DNA from: Spirochaetales bacterium
GTDB taxonomy: Bacteria; Spirochaetota; Spirochaetia; DSM-2461
Assembly (NCBI GenBank): GCA_022360655.1
Contig: JAKSCK010000050.1
Location: forward strand, 1-64,000
Direction: 5' to 3'
DNA length: 64,000 nucleotides
Part shown: positions 18,656 to 25,529 of the stretch, piece by piece
How the letters are laid out: every line of letters starts with the position of its first letter
Numbering within the stretch: the first letter of the stretch is position 1
Notes under the pieces: model-generated
What the model was told of the DNA's origin: nothing
The model's input: the letters and a program-made list of their open reading frames with translations, nothing else
The model's database searches: none
Made by a program: the position numbers and the translations under genes

Positions 18656-19799
18656 GAGGGCCCTCCTTCAAAGTGCTCAAGAAAGCATCAAAAATCCATT
18701 CGGAATCCGCCGGGCCAGGAGCCGCTTCAGGATGGTGTTGAACACAAAGAAGGCAATTTTTTTTATCTTCAAGTCCCTCAATGCTTCCGTCATTGGCATT
18801 GCGGAAACGCACCGTCATTCCCTCTGGCAATGTGGATTCATCCACAGCAAAACCGTGGTTTTGACTGGTGACAAACACCCGGCCTGTCTTTTCATCCCGA
18901 ACAGGATGATTCACGCCATGATGCCCAAACCGCATTTTGATGGTTTTTGCCCCAGCAGCCCGTGCCAGGATTTGATGACCAAGACAGATTCCCCACAGCG
19001 GCAATCTTCCAAGCAATTCTTCGGCTAAAGCCGGTTGCGCATCTAAGGCACCAGGATCTCCAGGACCATTGGAGAAGAGAAGAGCATCGGGCGCCAACTC
19101 CCGGACTCGCTGTCCACTGGTGCGCGGGGGAAGGACGGTAATCTTACACCCCCGACGCTCCAAACACCGAAGAATGTTAGCTTTTGCCCCACAGTCCAAC
19201 AAGGCCACATGGGGATGTCCTTCAGGCTGAAGCACCCTCTCCTGGGAGGATCCTGAATCATCCGCCAGGTTCAAACCACCCATCTCTGGCATTGTCGCAA
19301 GATAACGAGTTGCTGCTTGCTTCAAATCCTCCAGCTTTTCACCAGGTGCTAAAGCGACAATCACACCATTGCAGCTGCCTTGATTCCGAATTTTGAGGGT
19401 GAGAGCGCGGGTATCCACACCGCTGATTCCACATACCCCTTGAGCCTTCATGTACTCAGGCAGACTGATTCGTCCCTGAGGAACAGGACCATCATGAACC
19501 GCTCGAACCACAAGGCCTCGAGCCGCCATCACTGGTCCTTCTGGGTTTGACCCCTCATCCCATCGAGAATCACAGCCGTAGTTCCCAATATGCGGGGCCG
19601 TCATGGTCACAATTTGCCCTGCATAAGAGGGGTCTGTGAGGATTTCATGATATCCGGTCATGCCCGTGTTGAAGATCACTTCGCCATCAAATGACATCGA
19701 AGTGCCGGTCAGTTCTCCCATCTGGGGCGGTTGAGCGCCAAAAGCCATCCCTGGCCAAACGCTTCCGTCGTCGAGTATGAGGAATGCAGACAGATCCAT
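18642..19799 (-). CDS. carA: carbamoyl-phosphate synthase small subunit
   Basis: Glutaminase subunit. The 385 residues comprise the N-terminal CPSase_sm_chain domain (MDLSAFLILDDGSVWPG, FNTGMTGYHEILTDPSY, GNYG) and a class I amidotransferase domain with nucleophile Cys in WGICLGHQ, then RFGHHGVNHPV and TSQNHGFAVD with the catalytic His. No Shine-Dalgarno is visible before ATG 19799. The 340-bp upstream region is AT-rich and carries two ArgR-like dyads. carA-carB form a two-gene operon ending in the hairpin at 15368-15402. Confidence 0.98.
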   Translation of the reverse strand: MDLSAFLILDDGSVWPGMAFGAQPPQMGELTGTSMSFDGEVIFNTGMTGYHEILTDPSYAGQIVTMTAPHIGNYGCDSRWDEGSNPEGPVMAARGLVVRAVHDGPVPQGRISLPEYMKAQGVCGISGVDTRALTLKIRNQGSCNGVIVALAPGEKLEDLKQAATRYLATMPEMGGLNLADDSGSSQERVLQPEGHPHVALLDCGAKANILRCLERRGCKITVLPPRTSGQRVRELAPDALLFSNGPGDPGALDAQPALAEELLGRLPLWGICLGHQILARAAGAKTIKMRFGHHGVNHPVRDEKTGRVFVTSQNHGFAVDESTLPEGMTVRFRNANDGSIEGLEDKKNCLLCVQHHPEAAPGPADSEWIFDAFLSTLKEGPHASA

Positions 19800-19832
19800 G
19801 AGTCCAAAGCATGCATAGATATTCTCAATTAT

Positions 19833-19846
19833 TCAATATTTATACA
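19833..19846. promoter_or_regulatory. ArgR-like box proximal to carA
   Basis: TCAATATTTATACA, 34 bp before the carA start. On the minus strand it overlaps TATAAA, a possible -10. Adjacent TGAATAATTGA resembles the classical ARG half-site TGAATA. Compare the boxes at 19938, 60674 and 61678. Confidence 0.4.
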
Positions 19847-19937
19847 GATATTTTTTTAGAATATTTGATTATCTCGGTAAATATTGGACTAGAAAGACTC
19901 AAGAAGGAACAGCACAACACAGCGCTGGAAAACATTT

Positions 19938-19951
19938 TGTATATTTATACA
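19938..19951. promoter_or_regulatory. ArgR-like box distal to carA
   Basis: TGTATATTTATACA: perfect 6-bp arms TGTATA/TATACA around TT. Five bases further on is TATGCA, an arrangement repeated almost exactly at 60674-60699. The remainder of 19800-20108 is AT-rich with no gene seen. Confidence 0.45.
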
Positions 19952-20108
19952 TCTTTTATGCAAGGGAAATAGATCCCCCTCCCCGCAAAGACGAGAATCC
20001 ATCATCACAAAGAGGCTTCAATAGACTCGAAAGCCCTCAATGCCCTTTCACTCTCATCACCGGAAAACAAAAAGTTTCCAAGGCTAAAGACGCCATTCCA
20101 GAAGGCTC

Positions 20109-20135
20109 AAAAAAAACCGACCACATTGGTCGGTT
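20109..20135 (-). terminator. terminator of the tRNA transcript
   Basis: Minus strand AACCGACCA, loop ATG, TGGTCGGTT, then a run of T. It is placed 3 nt after the 3' end of tRNA-Glu. Confidence 0.9.
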
Positions 20136-20137
20136 GA

Positions 20138-20209
20138 TAGTCCCTAGGGGAATCGAACCCCTATTTGAAGAATGAGAATCTCCTGTCCTAGCCGTTAGAC
20201 GAAGGGACC
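20138..20209 (-). tRNA. tRNA-Glu (anticodon CTC)
   Basis: A 72-nt cloverleaf starting GGTCCCTTCGTCTAACGGC. The anticodon stem GGAGA/TCTTC has loop TTCTCAT, giving CTC. The T arm is AGGGGTTCGATTCCCCT and the acceptor end AGGGACT plus A. The first acceptor pair appears to be G-U. CCA is not encoded. It is co-transcribed with the tRNA-Gln just upstream. Confidence 0.94.
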
Positions 20210-20239
20210 ATCATGAACGATTGTTTCATCATGAAGTGA

Positions 20240-20311
20240 CTTCCCGGGGAGGACTCGAACCCCCAAAGGCAGAACCAGAATCTGCAGTGTTGCCAATTAC
20301 ACTACCGGGAA
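20240..20311 (-). tRNA. tRNA-Gln (anticodon CTG)
   Basis: A 72-nt cloverleaf with acceptor TTCCCGG/CCGGGAA, discriminator G, anticodon stem GCAGA/TCTGC with loop TTCTGGT (anticodon CTG), and T arm GGGGGTTCGAGTCCTCC. CCA is not encoded. With the TTG species at 4352, both Gln codons are covered within this window. Confidence 0.95.
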
Positions 20312-20349
20312 ATATTTGTTTCAGAATCGCCTTGGCGAATCCGAGATGT

Positions 20350-20378
20350 AATGTACCGAATGGGATGGAATGCGTCAA
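20350..20378 (-). promoter_or_regulatory. promoter of the Gln-Glu tRNA transcript
   Basis: Minus strand TTGACG, 17-bp spacer, TACATT. Start site near 20343, ~30 nt before tRNA-Gln. The leader contains a short TCGCC/GGCGA hairpin. No gene is seen between here and the apt terminator. Confidence 0.75.
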
Positions 20379-20526
20379 GCAGGCTTAGAAAAAAACTTTC
20401 GTGGAATTTTTCGGATGCACAACCGTTGGGAATGATGTGTCAAACCGACTATCCACAAACTCCTGACAGGGTGTTCCTCACCAACTTCTTCACCATGGTG
20501 CACACCATACAATCCTTGTGAACAGA

Positions 20527-20553
20527 TAAAAAAACCGCGGAAAACTCCGCGGT
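20527..20553 (-). terminator. terminator of apt
   Basis: Minus strand ACCGCGGA, loop GTTT, TCCGCGGT, then seven T. It lies 50 nt after the apt stop. Confidence 0.9.
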
Positions 20554-20602
20554 CGTTCGAGAAAGGGCTCCTCTCCATTTTTCAAAAAGAAGCCCTCTAT
20601 CC

Positions 20603-21142
20603 TTACATTTTTTCGTCTTGGTACTGAATCAGAGTGGTCACCTCCACACCAGGAAGCTTTTCTTGGTAATTCAGGAAAGGCAGGCCAATCACACCAAAAA
20701 CTTTTTTCACCGTGGCTCCACCCTGCTCCAGAATGGACTTGGCCGCATTCAAAGTTCCACCGGTGGCAATCAAATCATCAATCAATAGAACATCTTTTCC
20801 CGCAGGAACATCAGTTTTGTGAATTTCAACCGCTGCGGCTCCATATTCCAGATTGTAATCCTGCCTGTAGGTTTCCCCTGGCAACTTACCGGCTTTACGC
20901 ACCAGAATCAGGGGGATTCCCAAACGATCAGCCAATGGTGCAGCAAAAATAAAACCTCGGGACTCAATACCGGCAACAGCACCGATGTTTTGGTCTTTGT
21001 AGATGTCCACCATTCGATCAATGCAATGCCGGAAGGCTTCTGGATTGGTCAGGATGCTGGTGATATCAAAGAAGAGGATTCCTTCTTTTGGATAGTTCGG
21101 AACTTTGCGGATGGCATCATCGAGATTGAAGTCTTGGGCCAT
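20603..21142 (-). CDS. apt: adenine phosphoribosyltransferase
   Basis: Salvages adenine with PRPP to AMP. ATG 21142 with GAGGAGA upstream gives 179 residues, the standard length. Landmarks are the start of the fold IRKVPNYPKEGILFFDIT, AGIESRGFIF, the flexible loop RKAGKLPGET, and the PRPP motif VLLIDDLIATGGT. The frame extends to 21289 but that region overlaps tsaD and is not conserved-looking. It follows tsaD with a 90-nt gap. Confidence 0.96.
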   Translation of the reverse strand: MAQDFNLDDAIRKVPNYPKEGILFFDITSILTNPEAFRHCIDRMVDIYKDQNIGAVAGIESRGFIFAAPLADRLGIPLILVRKAGKLPGETYRQDYNLEYGAAAVEIHKTDVPAGKDVLLIDDLIATGGTLNAAKSILEQGGATVKKVFGVIGLPFLNYQEKLPGVEVTTLIQYQDEKM

Positions 21143-21234
21143 GGTTATCTCCTCGGAGTCATATGTCCTCGCAGGGAACAATCCACGATACCCATCGCTG
21201 GAGAGAGGGTCAATCGCCCTCCCCCCAATATTCC

Positions 21235-22251
21235 TTAGGGATAGGCGCGACGAAAGCCACTCACCCGAGCTCGAGCATTCAAATTCCACTCTGAACGCTC
21301 CCCTGCCATGATTTGATGATAACCCAATGCCGCAATCATCGCACCATTATCCGTGCACAGGGCCATGGATGGAAAATAGGATTCCAAATCAGGGTCTTCA
21401 CTGATGACCTTGCGGAGATAACGATTTGCCGAAACTCCACCACCCGCCACCACAGTATGAATTCCCGTATCGGCTGCGGCCTTCTTCACCTTCTTCACCA
21501 GCATATCAATGGCGGCCTTACGGAAAGATGCGGCAATGTTTTCTAAACTGGCTTCTTTTCCCTCTTGGCGAAACTGCTCCAACTGATTCACAGCGGCCGT
21601 TTTGAGCCCAGAATAGGAAACATCATAGATATGGTTTCCCTTGTGCAAACGGGGTTGAGGGAAGCGGAAGGCCGAATCATCCCCTTGTTCCGCTAATTTA
21701 TCTAGGGCGACCCCTCCGGGGTAACCCATGTCATAGAATTTGGCCACTTTATCAAAGGCCTCACCACAGGCATCATCAATGGTGGTGCCCATCACCGTCA
21801 CCTCATGTAGAGAATCCACTCGGCATAAAATGGTGTGTCCACCTGAAACAATGAGGCCAAGGTAAGGATAGGCAATATCATACTCCAAGCGTGGTGCATG
21901 AAGATGGGCCATCATGTGGTCCACGCCCACCCAGGGCTTTCCTGCCGACCAGGCCAAGCCCTTTCCATAGGAAAGACCCACCAGAAGAGAGCCAATGAGC
22001 CCTGGCCGACAGGTGACGGCAATGGCATCCACCCCCTCTTCCAGACTCACTCCAGCCGTGTCCAAAGCCTGCTGAGTGACTTCCTCAATCCATTCCACAT
22101 GAAGACGCGAGGCGATTTCCGGAACCACTCCATTCCAGGGAGCATGGCGCTCCACCTGGGTGGCTACTATGTTGGACAGTATCGTTTTGCCATCGGCCAC
22201 AACGGCCACAGAGCATTCATCACAACTGGTTTCGATGCCGAGTACGTTCAT
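21235..22251 (-). CDS. tsaD: tRNA N6-threonylcarbamoyladenosine transferase TsaD
   Basis: Transfers threonylcarbamoyl to A37 of ANN-decoding tRNAs with TsaB/TsaE. The 338 residues start MNVLGIETSCDECSVAVV. The metal site is HMMAHLHA, where E. coli-type proteins have HMEGH. SGGHTILC, DDACGEAFDKVAK, GYPGG and VVAGGGVSANRYLR complete the ASKHA signature. No Shine-Dalgarno precedes ATG 22251; TATATT (22260-22265) ends 8 nt upstream. It lies downstream of the sigma factor gene. Confidence 0.96.
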   Translation of the reverse strand: MNVLGIETSCDECSVAVVADGKTILSNIVATQVERHAPWNGVVPEIASRLHVEWIEEVTQQALDTAGVSLEEGVDAIAVTCRPGLIGSLLVGLSYGKGLAWSAGKPWVGVDHMMAHLHAPRLEYDIAYPYLGLIVSGGHTILCRVDSLHEVTVMGTTIDDACGEAFDKVAKFYDMGYPGGVALDKLAEQGDDSAFRFPQPRLHKGNHIYDVSYSGLKTAAVNQLEQFRQEGKEASLENIAASFRKAAIDMLVKKVKKAAADTGIHTVVAGGGVSANRYLRKVISEDPDLESYFPSMALCTDNGAMIAALGYHQIMAGERSEWNLNARARVSGFRRAYP

Positions 22252-22287
22252 ACCAAACTAATATAGAGGAAAGCGGAAAGGCATGGA

Positions 22288-22316
22288 ACCGCCGCCCCAG
22301 TTGCTGGGGCGGTGGT
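22288..22316 (-). terminator. hairpin between the sigma factor gene and tsaD
   Basis: A 13-bp GC-rich inverted repeat (arms 22288-22300 and 22304-22316, one G-T pair, loop of 3) starting 28 nt after the sigma gene stop. The T tract after it on the minus strand is weak, so termination may be partial. Confidence 0.55.
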
Positions 22317-22343
22317 CAATCAAAAAACATCATGAATGAGAAA

Positions 22344-23189
22344 CTAGCCGTAAAGATAATCCCGAATCGGAGCGGCTTCATTGCGCAACTTTTTCAAAGC
22401 TCTCATTTCAATCTGACGCACGGTTTCTGGAGAAATCCCCATTTTTTCGCCAATGGTTTTCAGGGTTTGCTTCTTCCCCCCATCAAAGGCAAAGCGGTAC
22501 ATCAAAATCTCTTTTTCCCGTTCTCTCAGCACATCCAAGAATCGCCTTGTGTCTTCCTGAATGCTCTTGCGTTCCAATTCAAAGGAGGGACTGTAGGAAT
22601 GATCTTCCAGTACATCCAACAAGGTTCCACTGTTGGCATTGATTTCCAGATCCAAGGAAACGGTGGAACTGGCCATGTCCAGAATGGATGTCACCTCAGC
22701 CTCCCGCATGCCGGAAAACACAGAAAGTTCCTCAACACTGGGCTGTCGGAAGTATTCTTGAGCAAACTCTTCCGAAATCTTTTGCAGACGTTTGAGGGCT
22801 TCCTCTTTGCGATGAGGGAGACGAATGGCTCGTTTTTTGTTGGTGATGGCTCGACTGATGGACTGTTTAATCCACCAAGAGGCATAGGTGCTAAAACGAA
22901 CCTGTTTCCTATGGTCGTACTTTTCTGCCGCTTTAATCAGCCCAAGATTTCCTTCTTGAATGAGATCCATGAGACCCATTTCGGGGCTGACATAGGCCTT
23001 AGCGATCTTCACGACGAGTCGAAGATTGGCATTAATGAGCTCGTCGAGAGCCGTTTTCTCTCCCCCCTCAATCCGCTTTGAAAGATCCAGTTCTTGTTCA
23101 AAGTTCAGCAGGGTGTAGCGGCTGATCTCTTCCAGGTAAGCGTGGAGGGCCAAGTCTGCGTCATCGTATGTCGTCTTCTTCATAGTCAT
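22344..23189 (-). CDS. rpoS: RpoS-like alternative sigma-70 family factor
   Basis: A 281-residue group 2/3 sigma factor lacking region 1.1. Region 1.2 is DLALHAYLEEISRY; region 2 has the core-binding LRLVVKIAKAY, GLMDLIQEGNLGLI and the -10 recognition helix FSTYASWWIKQSISRAI. Region 3 follows, and region 4 has LKTIGEKMGISPETVRQIEMRALKKL for -35 recognition. Its length and place beside tsaD and the flagellar rod genes match Borrelia RpoS as I recall it. The start is ATG 23189 or 23183; GGCGAG is a weak ribosome site. The upstream -24/-12 element suggests control by sigma-54. The exact subgroup (RpoS versus another group 2 factor) needs a phylogeny. Confidence 0.85.
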   Translation of the reverse strand: MTMKKTTYDDADLALHAYLEEISRYTLLNFEQELDLSKRIEGGEKTALDELINANLRLVVKIAKAYVSPEMGLMDLIQEGNLGLIKAAEKYDHRKQVRFSTYASWWIKQSISRAITNKKRAIRLPHRKEEALKRLQKISEEFAQEYFRQPSVEELSVFSGMREAEVTSILDMASSTVSLDLEINANSGTLLDVLEDHSYSPSFELERKSIQEDTRRFLDVLREREKEILMYRFAFDGGKKQTLKTIGEKMGISPETVRQIEMRALKKLRNEAAPIRDYLYG

Positions 23190-23202
23190 CTCGCCGCTTA
23201 AT

Positions 23203-23220
23203 AAGCACAGACCATGCCAA
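23203..23220 (-). promoter_or_regulatory. candidate sigma-54 (-24/-12) promoter of the RpoS-like gene
   Basis: Minus strand TTGGCATGGTCTGTGCTT. GG (-24) and GC (-12) are exactly 12 nt apart as required; TGGCA and TGCT match the consensus, and one T of the TTGC block is G. The start site would be near 23193, giving a 4-10 nt leader. An alternative is a sigma-70 -10 TATTAA overlapping its downstream edge. The rest of 23221-23405 is AT-rich with a small ACCCC/GGGGT hairpin and no gene. Confidence 0.5.
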
Positions 23221-23405
23221 AAGACTTTGCAAACATTAATTATTTTTTATTTACTTATTTTGTAAATAATTATTTGTTTTTACTTTAGAACGACCCCTTC
23301 GGGGTGTGGTTCAATGTCTACTTTTTCATACGCCAGAATGGTGATTTCATCAAAGGAATTTGACATCTGTCGACTTAGGCTGACCAAAAAAAGAATGGAA
23401 CACAC

Positions 23406-23756
23406 CTAGCCTGTGATGTCCACATGGGCCGTATACGCAGGCGTTGAGAGCTGATTGTACATCATATCGGCGATGCCAAGATTGGCGGTACGGCTCATGG
23501 ACTTCGCATATTCTCCATACAGTTCGTCCTCAAAGAGCTTTTCGCCGGAGTTCTTTGGTATCAATCCTCCCTCATCTGCTAAGGTATCACGCATCGAGTC
23601 CAACATCATCTTTACAAACAAAGATTCAAATTCTTGACACACTTCACGGAGGGATTCCTGATCTTGCGAGGCCGCACGAAGAGACAGATTTTGGACAGAC
23701 TGCAGCGATTGCTGCTGGGCTAAGGCGGCCTGTGGTGCCGCTATGGGATTCATCAT
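23406..23756 (-). CDS. flgJ: FlgJ-type flagellar rod-binding protein
   Basis: A 116-residue protein equal to the N-terminal rod-capping half of FlgJ; the muramidase half is absent, as usual outside Proteobacteria. The Rod-binding signature is complete: LREVCQEFESLFVKMMLDSMR, then a Gly-rich GGLIP, GEKLFEDELYGEYAKSMS and LGIADMMYNQLS. AGGAG lies upstream of the double ATG. It follows flgG by 12 nt and ends the rod gene set. Confidence 0.92.
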   Translation of the reverse strand: MMNPIAAPQAALAQQQSLQSVQNLSLRAASQDQESLREVCQEFESLFVKMMLDSMRDTLADEGGLIPKNSGEKLFEDELYGEYAKSMSRTANLGIADMMYNQLSTPAYTAHVDITG

Positions 23757-23768
23757 ACAGGGCTCCTA

Positions 23769-24566
23769 CTAGCTTCTTTTCAGTCCGTTGGCAATGCCAA
23801 GCATGGAATCAGAGGTTTGTATGGCTTTGGAATTCAATTCATAGGCCCGTTGAGCCACAATCATTCCCACCATCTCCTTCACCACCGACACATTGGAATT
23901 TTCTAAAAACTTGTGATGAAGTGATCCCATACCTTCACGGCCAGGTTGACCGCGTTGCGCTGTTCCTGAGGCGCCCGTTTCCAAAAACAGATTTTCACCG
24001 TCGGCCTGCAAGCCTGCGGCATTGGCAAAACGATACAAATCAATCTGTGCCACATCCACGGCCTCATCGGAACCAGGAATTTTAACTGTGACCCGTCCCT
24101 GCTGACTCACATTGAGACTGTCAGGAATGAATCCCTCAGGAAGAACCACTTCCGGCATGAGACGATAGCCTCCAGATGTGACAAACTGTCCCTGAGAATC
24201 AATTTTAAAAGATCCATCTCTGGTGTAAGCCATGGTTCCATCCGCTCGGAGTATGCGGAAAAAACCCTCACCCATCACGGCCATATCCCCAATGGCATCA
24301 GTTTGTTTCAAACTCCCCTGGCCAAACAGACGCTGGGAAGCTCCAACCCGCACACCATGTCCCACTTGAATTCCAGTGGGGGTAACGGTCCGCTCGGTGG
24401 CCGGTGTTCCTGCAATCCGGGAATTGAGATAAATCAAATCCTCAAAATCGGCCCGAACCTGCTTGTATCCATTGGTGTTCACATTGGAAAGATTGTTGGA
24501 AATGGTATCAATGTTAAATTGCTGGCCATGCATTCCAGTGGCCGCGGTCCATAAGGATCGCATCAT
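23769..24566 (-). CDS. flgG: flagellar distal rod protein FlgG
   Basis: A 265-residue distal rod subunit. It begins with MMRSLWTAATGMHGQQ, then ISNNLSNVNTNGYKQ, the N-terminal bb-rod motif. The FlgE/F/G-like central domain includes GEGFFRILRADG and YTRDGSFKIDSQG. The C-terminal helix has VKEMVGMIVAQRAYELNSKAIQTSDSML, which distinguishes FlgG from FlgF. It is 10 nt downstream of flgF, with GGGGGTAGA before the ATG. Confidence 0.96.
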   Translation of the reverse strand: MMRSLWTAATGMHGQQFNIDTISNNLSNVNTNGYKQVRADFEDLIYLNSRIAGTPATERTVTPTGIQVGHGVRVGASQRLFGQGSLKQTDAIGDMAVMGEGFFRILRADGTMAYTRDGSFKIDSQGQFVTSGGYRLMPEVVLPEGFIPDSLNVSQQGRVTVKIPGSDEAVDVAQIDLYRFANAAGLQADGENLFLETGASGTAQRGQPGREGMGSLHHKFLENSNVSVVKEMVGMIVAQRAYELNSKAIQTSDSMLGIANGLKRS

Positions 24567-24576
24567 ACTCTACCCC

Positions 24577-25383
24577 CTAGTACTTTCCGGCCTGATTGAT
24601 GAGCCGGTTCAGCATGGAATCATGGGCACTCACGGCTTTTTGATTGGCCTCATACGCCCGGTTGACTTGAATCATATTCACCATTTCGGTGATGGGGTTC
24701 ACATTGGAACCTTCTAAAAACCCCTGATGGATGCTAGGACGTTGGGTTCCTTGAAGTGATTGCGCATCACCACTGTGTTCCGTGGCCTGCCATAAACTCC
24801 CACCTTGTTTTTGCAGAAAGCGGTCACGGGGGAAATTCACCACTTTGATGGTTCCCATCAACTGAGCATCTTCCCCATCAGCGTTTTGCCAAACCCGCCC
24901 CAGTTTATCCACAACAGTGGTGTGATCAGGATTGAGACGAATCAGTCCCTCATCTCCCATCACAGGAAGACCTTCTTTGGTTTCCAAGATTCCTTCTTTC
25001 CCCAACCAGAAGGAACCATTGCGGGTGTACCGTAGTCCCCGAGGTGTCTCAACCTCAAAGAAGCCTTCAGAATCCAGTGCCATATCAAAGGTGTTTTCGG
25101 TCACTTTGAGAGAACCTTGCTCAAAAACCGTGAAGGATTCGTTGTACTCCACTCCGGTTCCCAACTTTCCCACCACTGGAGCTGTATCCACGCTCCCTAA
25201 AGGAAAACGGTACATACCATTGTCCTCAAAGCGATGAATCAGCAATTCAGGAAAGGCTTTCTGGACCGATGTATCCCGCTTATATCCATTGAGATCAACA
25301 TTGGCCAAGTTATTGGACAAGGCATCGAGTCGATGTTCCTGGGCCCGCATTCCACTGGCCGAGGTGTACAAACCCCGAATCAT
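24577..25383 (-). CDS. flgF: flagellar proximal rod protein FlgF (FlhO-like)
   Basis: From ATG 25383 (GGGAGGG upstream), 268 residues beginning MIRGLYTSASGMRAQ with LSNNLANVDLNGYKRDTS. The middle has SEGFFEVETPRG and YTRNGSFWLG; the C-terminus has ITEMVNMIQVNRAYEANQKAVSAHDSML. Together with flgG it forms the pair usually labelled flhO/flgF-flgG in spirochaetes. It is the first gene after a sigma-28-type promoter. Confidence 0.94.
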   Translation of the reverse strand: MIRGLYTSASGMRAQEHRLDALSNNLANVDLNGYKRDTSVQKAFPELLIHRFEDNGMYRFPLGSVDTAPVVGKLGTGVEYNESFTVFEQGSLKVTENTFDMALDSEGFFEVETPRGLRYTRNGSFWLGKEGILETKEGLPVMGDEGLIRLNPDHTTVVDKLGRVWQNADGEDAQLMGTIKVVNFPRDRFLQKQGGSLWQATEHSGDAQSLQGTQRPSIHQGFLEGSNVNPITEMVNMIQVNRAYEANQKAVSAHDSMLNRLINQAGKY

Positions 25384-25423
25384 ATTCCCTCCCGGAACAG
25401 CACAAAGCCATTCCATACCCCCA

Positions 25424-25450
25424 TGATCGGCAGTTAAAAGGGGGAATTAA
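25424..25450 (-). promoter_or_regulatory. sigma-28 (FliA/SigD-type) promoter of the flgF-flgG-flgJ operon
   Basis: Minus strand TTAA, 15-bp spacer, GCCGATCA. The flagellar sigma consensus is TAAA-N15-GCCGATAA, so 10 of 12 defined positions match, with the exact spacing. The start site would be about 32 nt before the flgF ATG. Confidence 0.65.
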
Positions 25451-25490
25451 GCCCTTTCATGGGAAGCGGGTGCGGATTTGAAAAGTCATT

Positions 25491-25519
25491 ATGACGATGC
25501 AAACCCCTCTTGTTATACT
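25491..25519 (+). promoter_or_regulatory. promoter of the AlaX-type gene
   Basis: ATGACG, 17-bp spacer, TATACT at 25514-25519, ending 10 nt before ATG 25530. The leader would be about 4 nt with no Shine-Dalgarno. Confidence 0.5.
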
Positions 25520-25529
25520 CATAGCCATC

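Noticed and set aside
20375-20578. 67-codon minus-strand frame between the tRNA promoter and apt
   Set aside because: It spans the apt terminator and overlaps the tRNA promoter; no family resemblance.
22332-23081. 249-codon plus-strand frame over the sigma factor gene
   Set aside because: Fully antisense to a clearly conserved sigma factor, with no ribosome site or promoter; a shadow frame.
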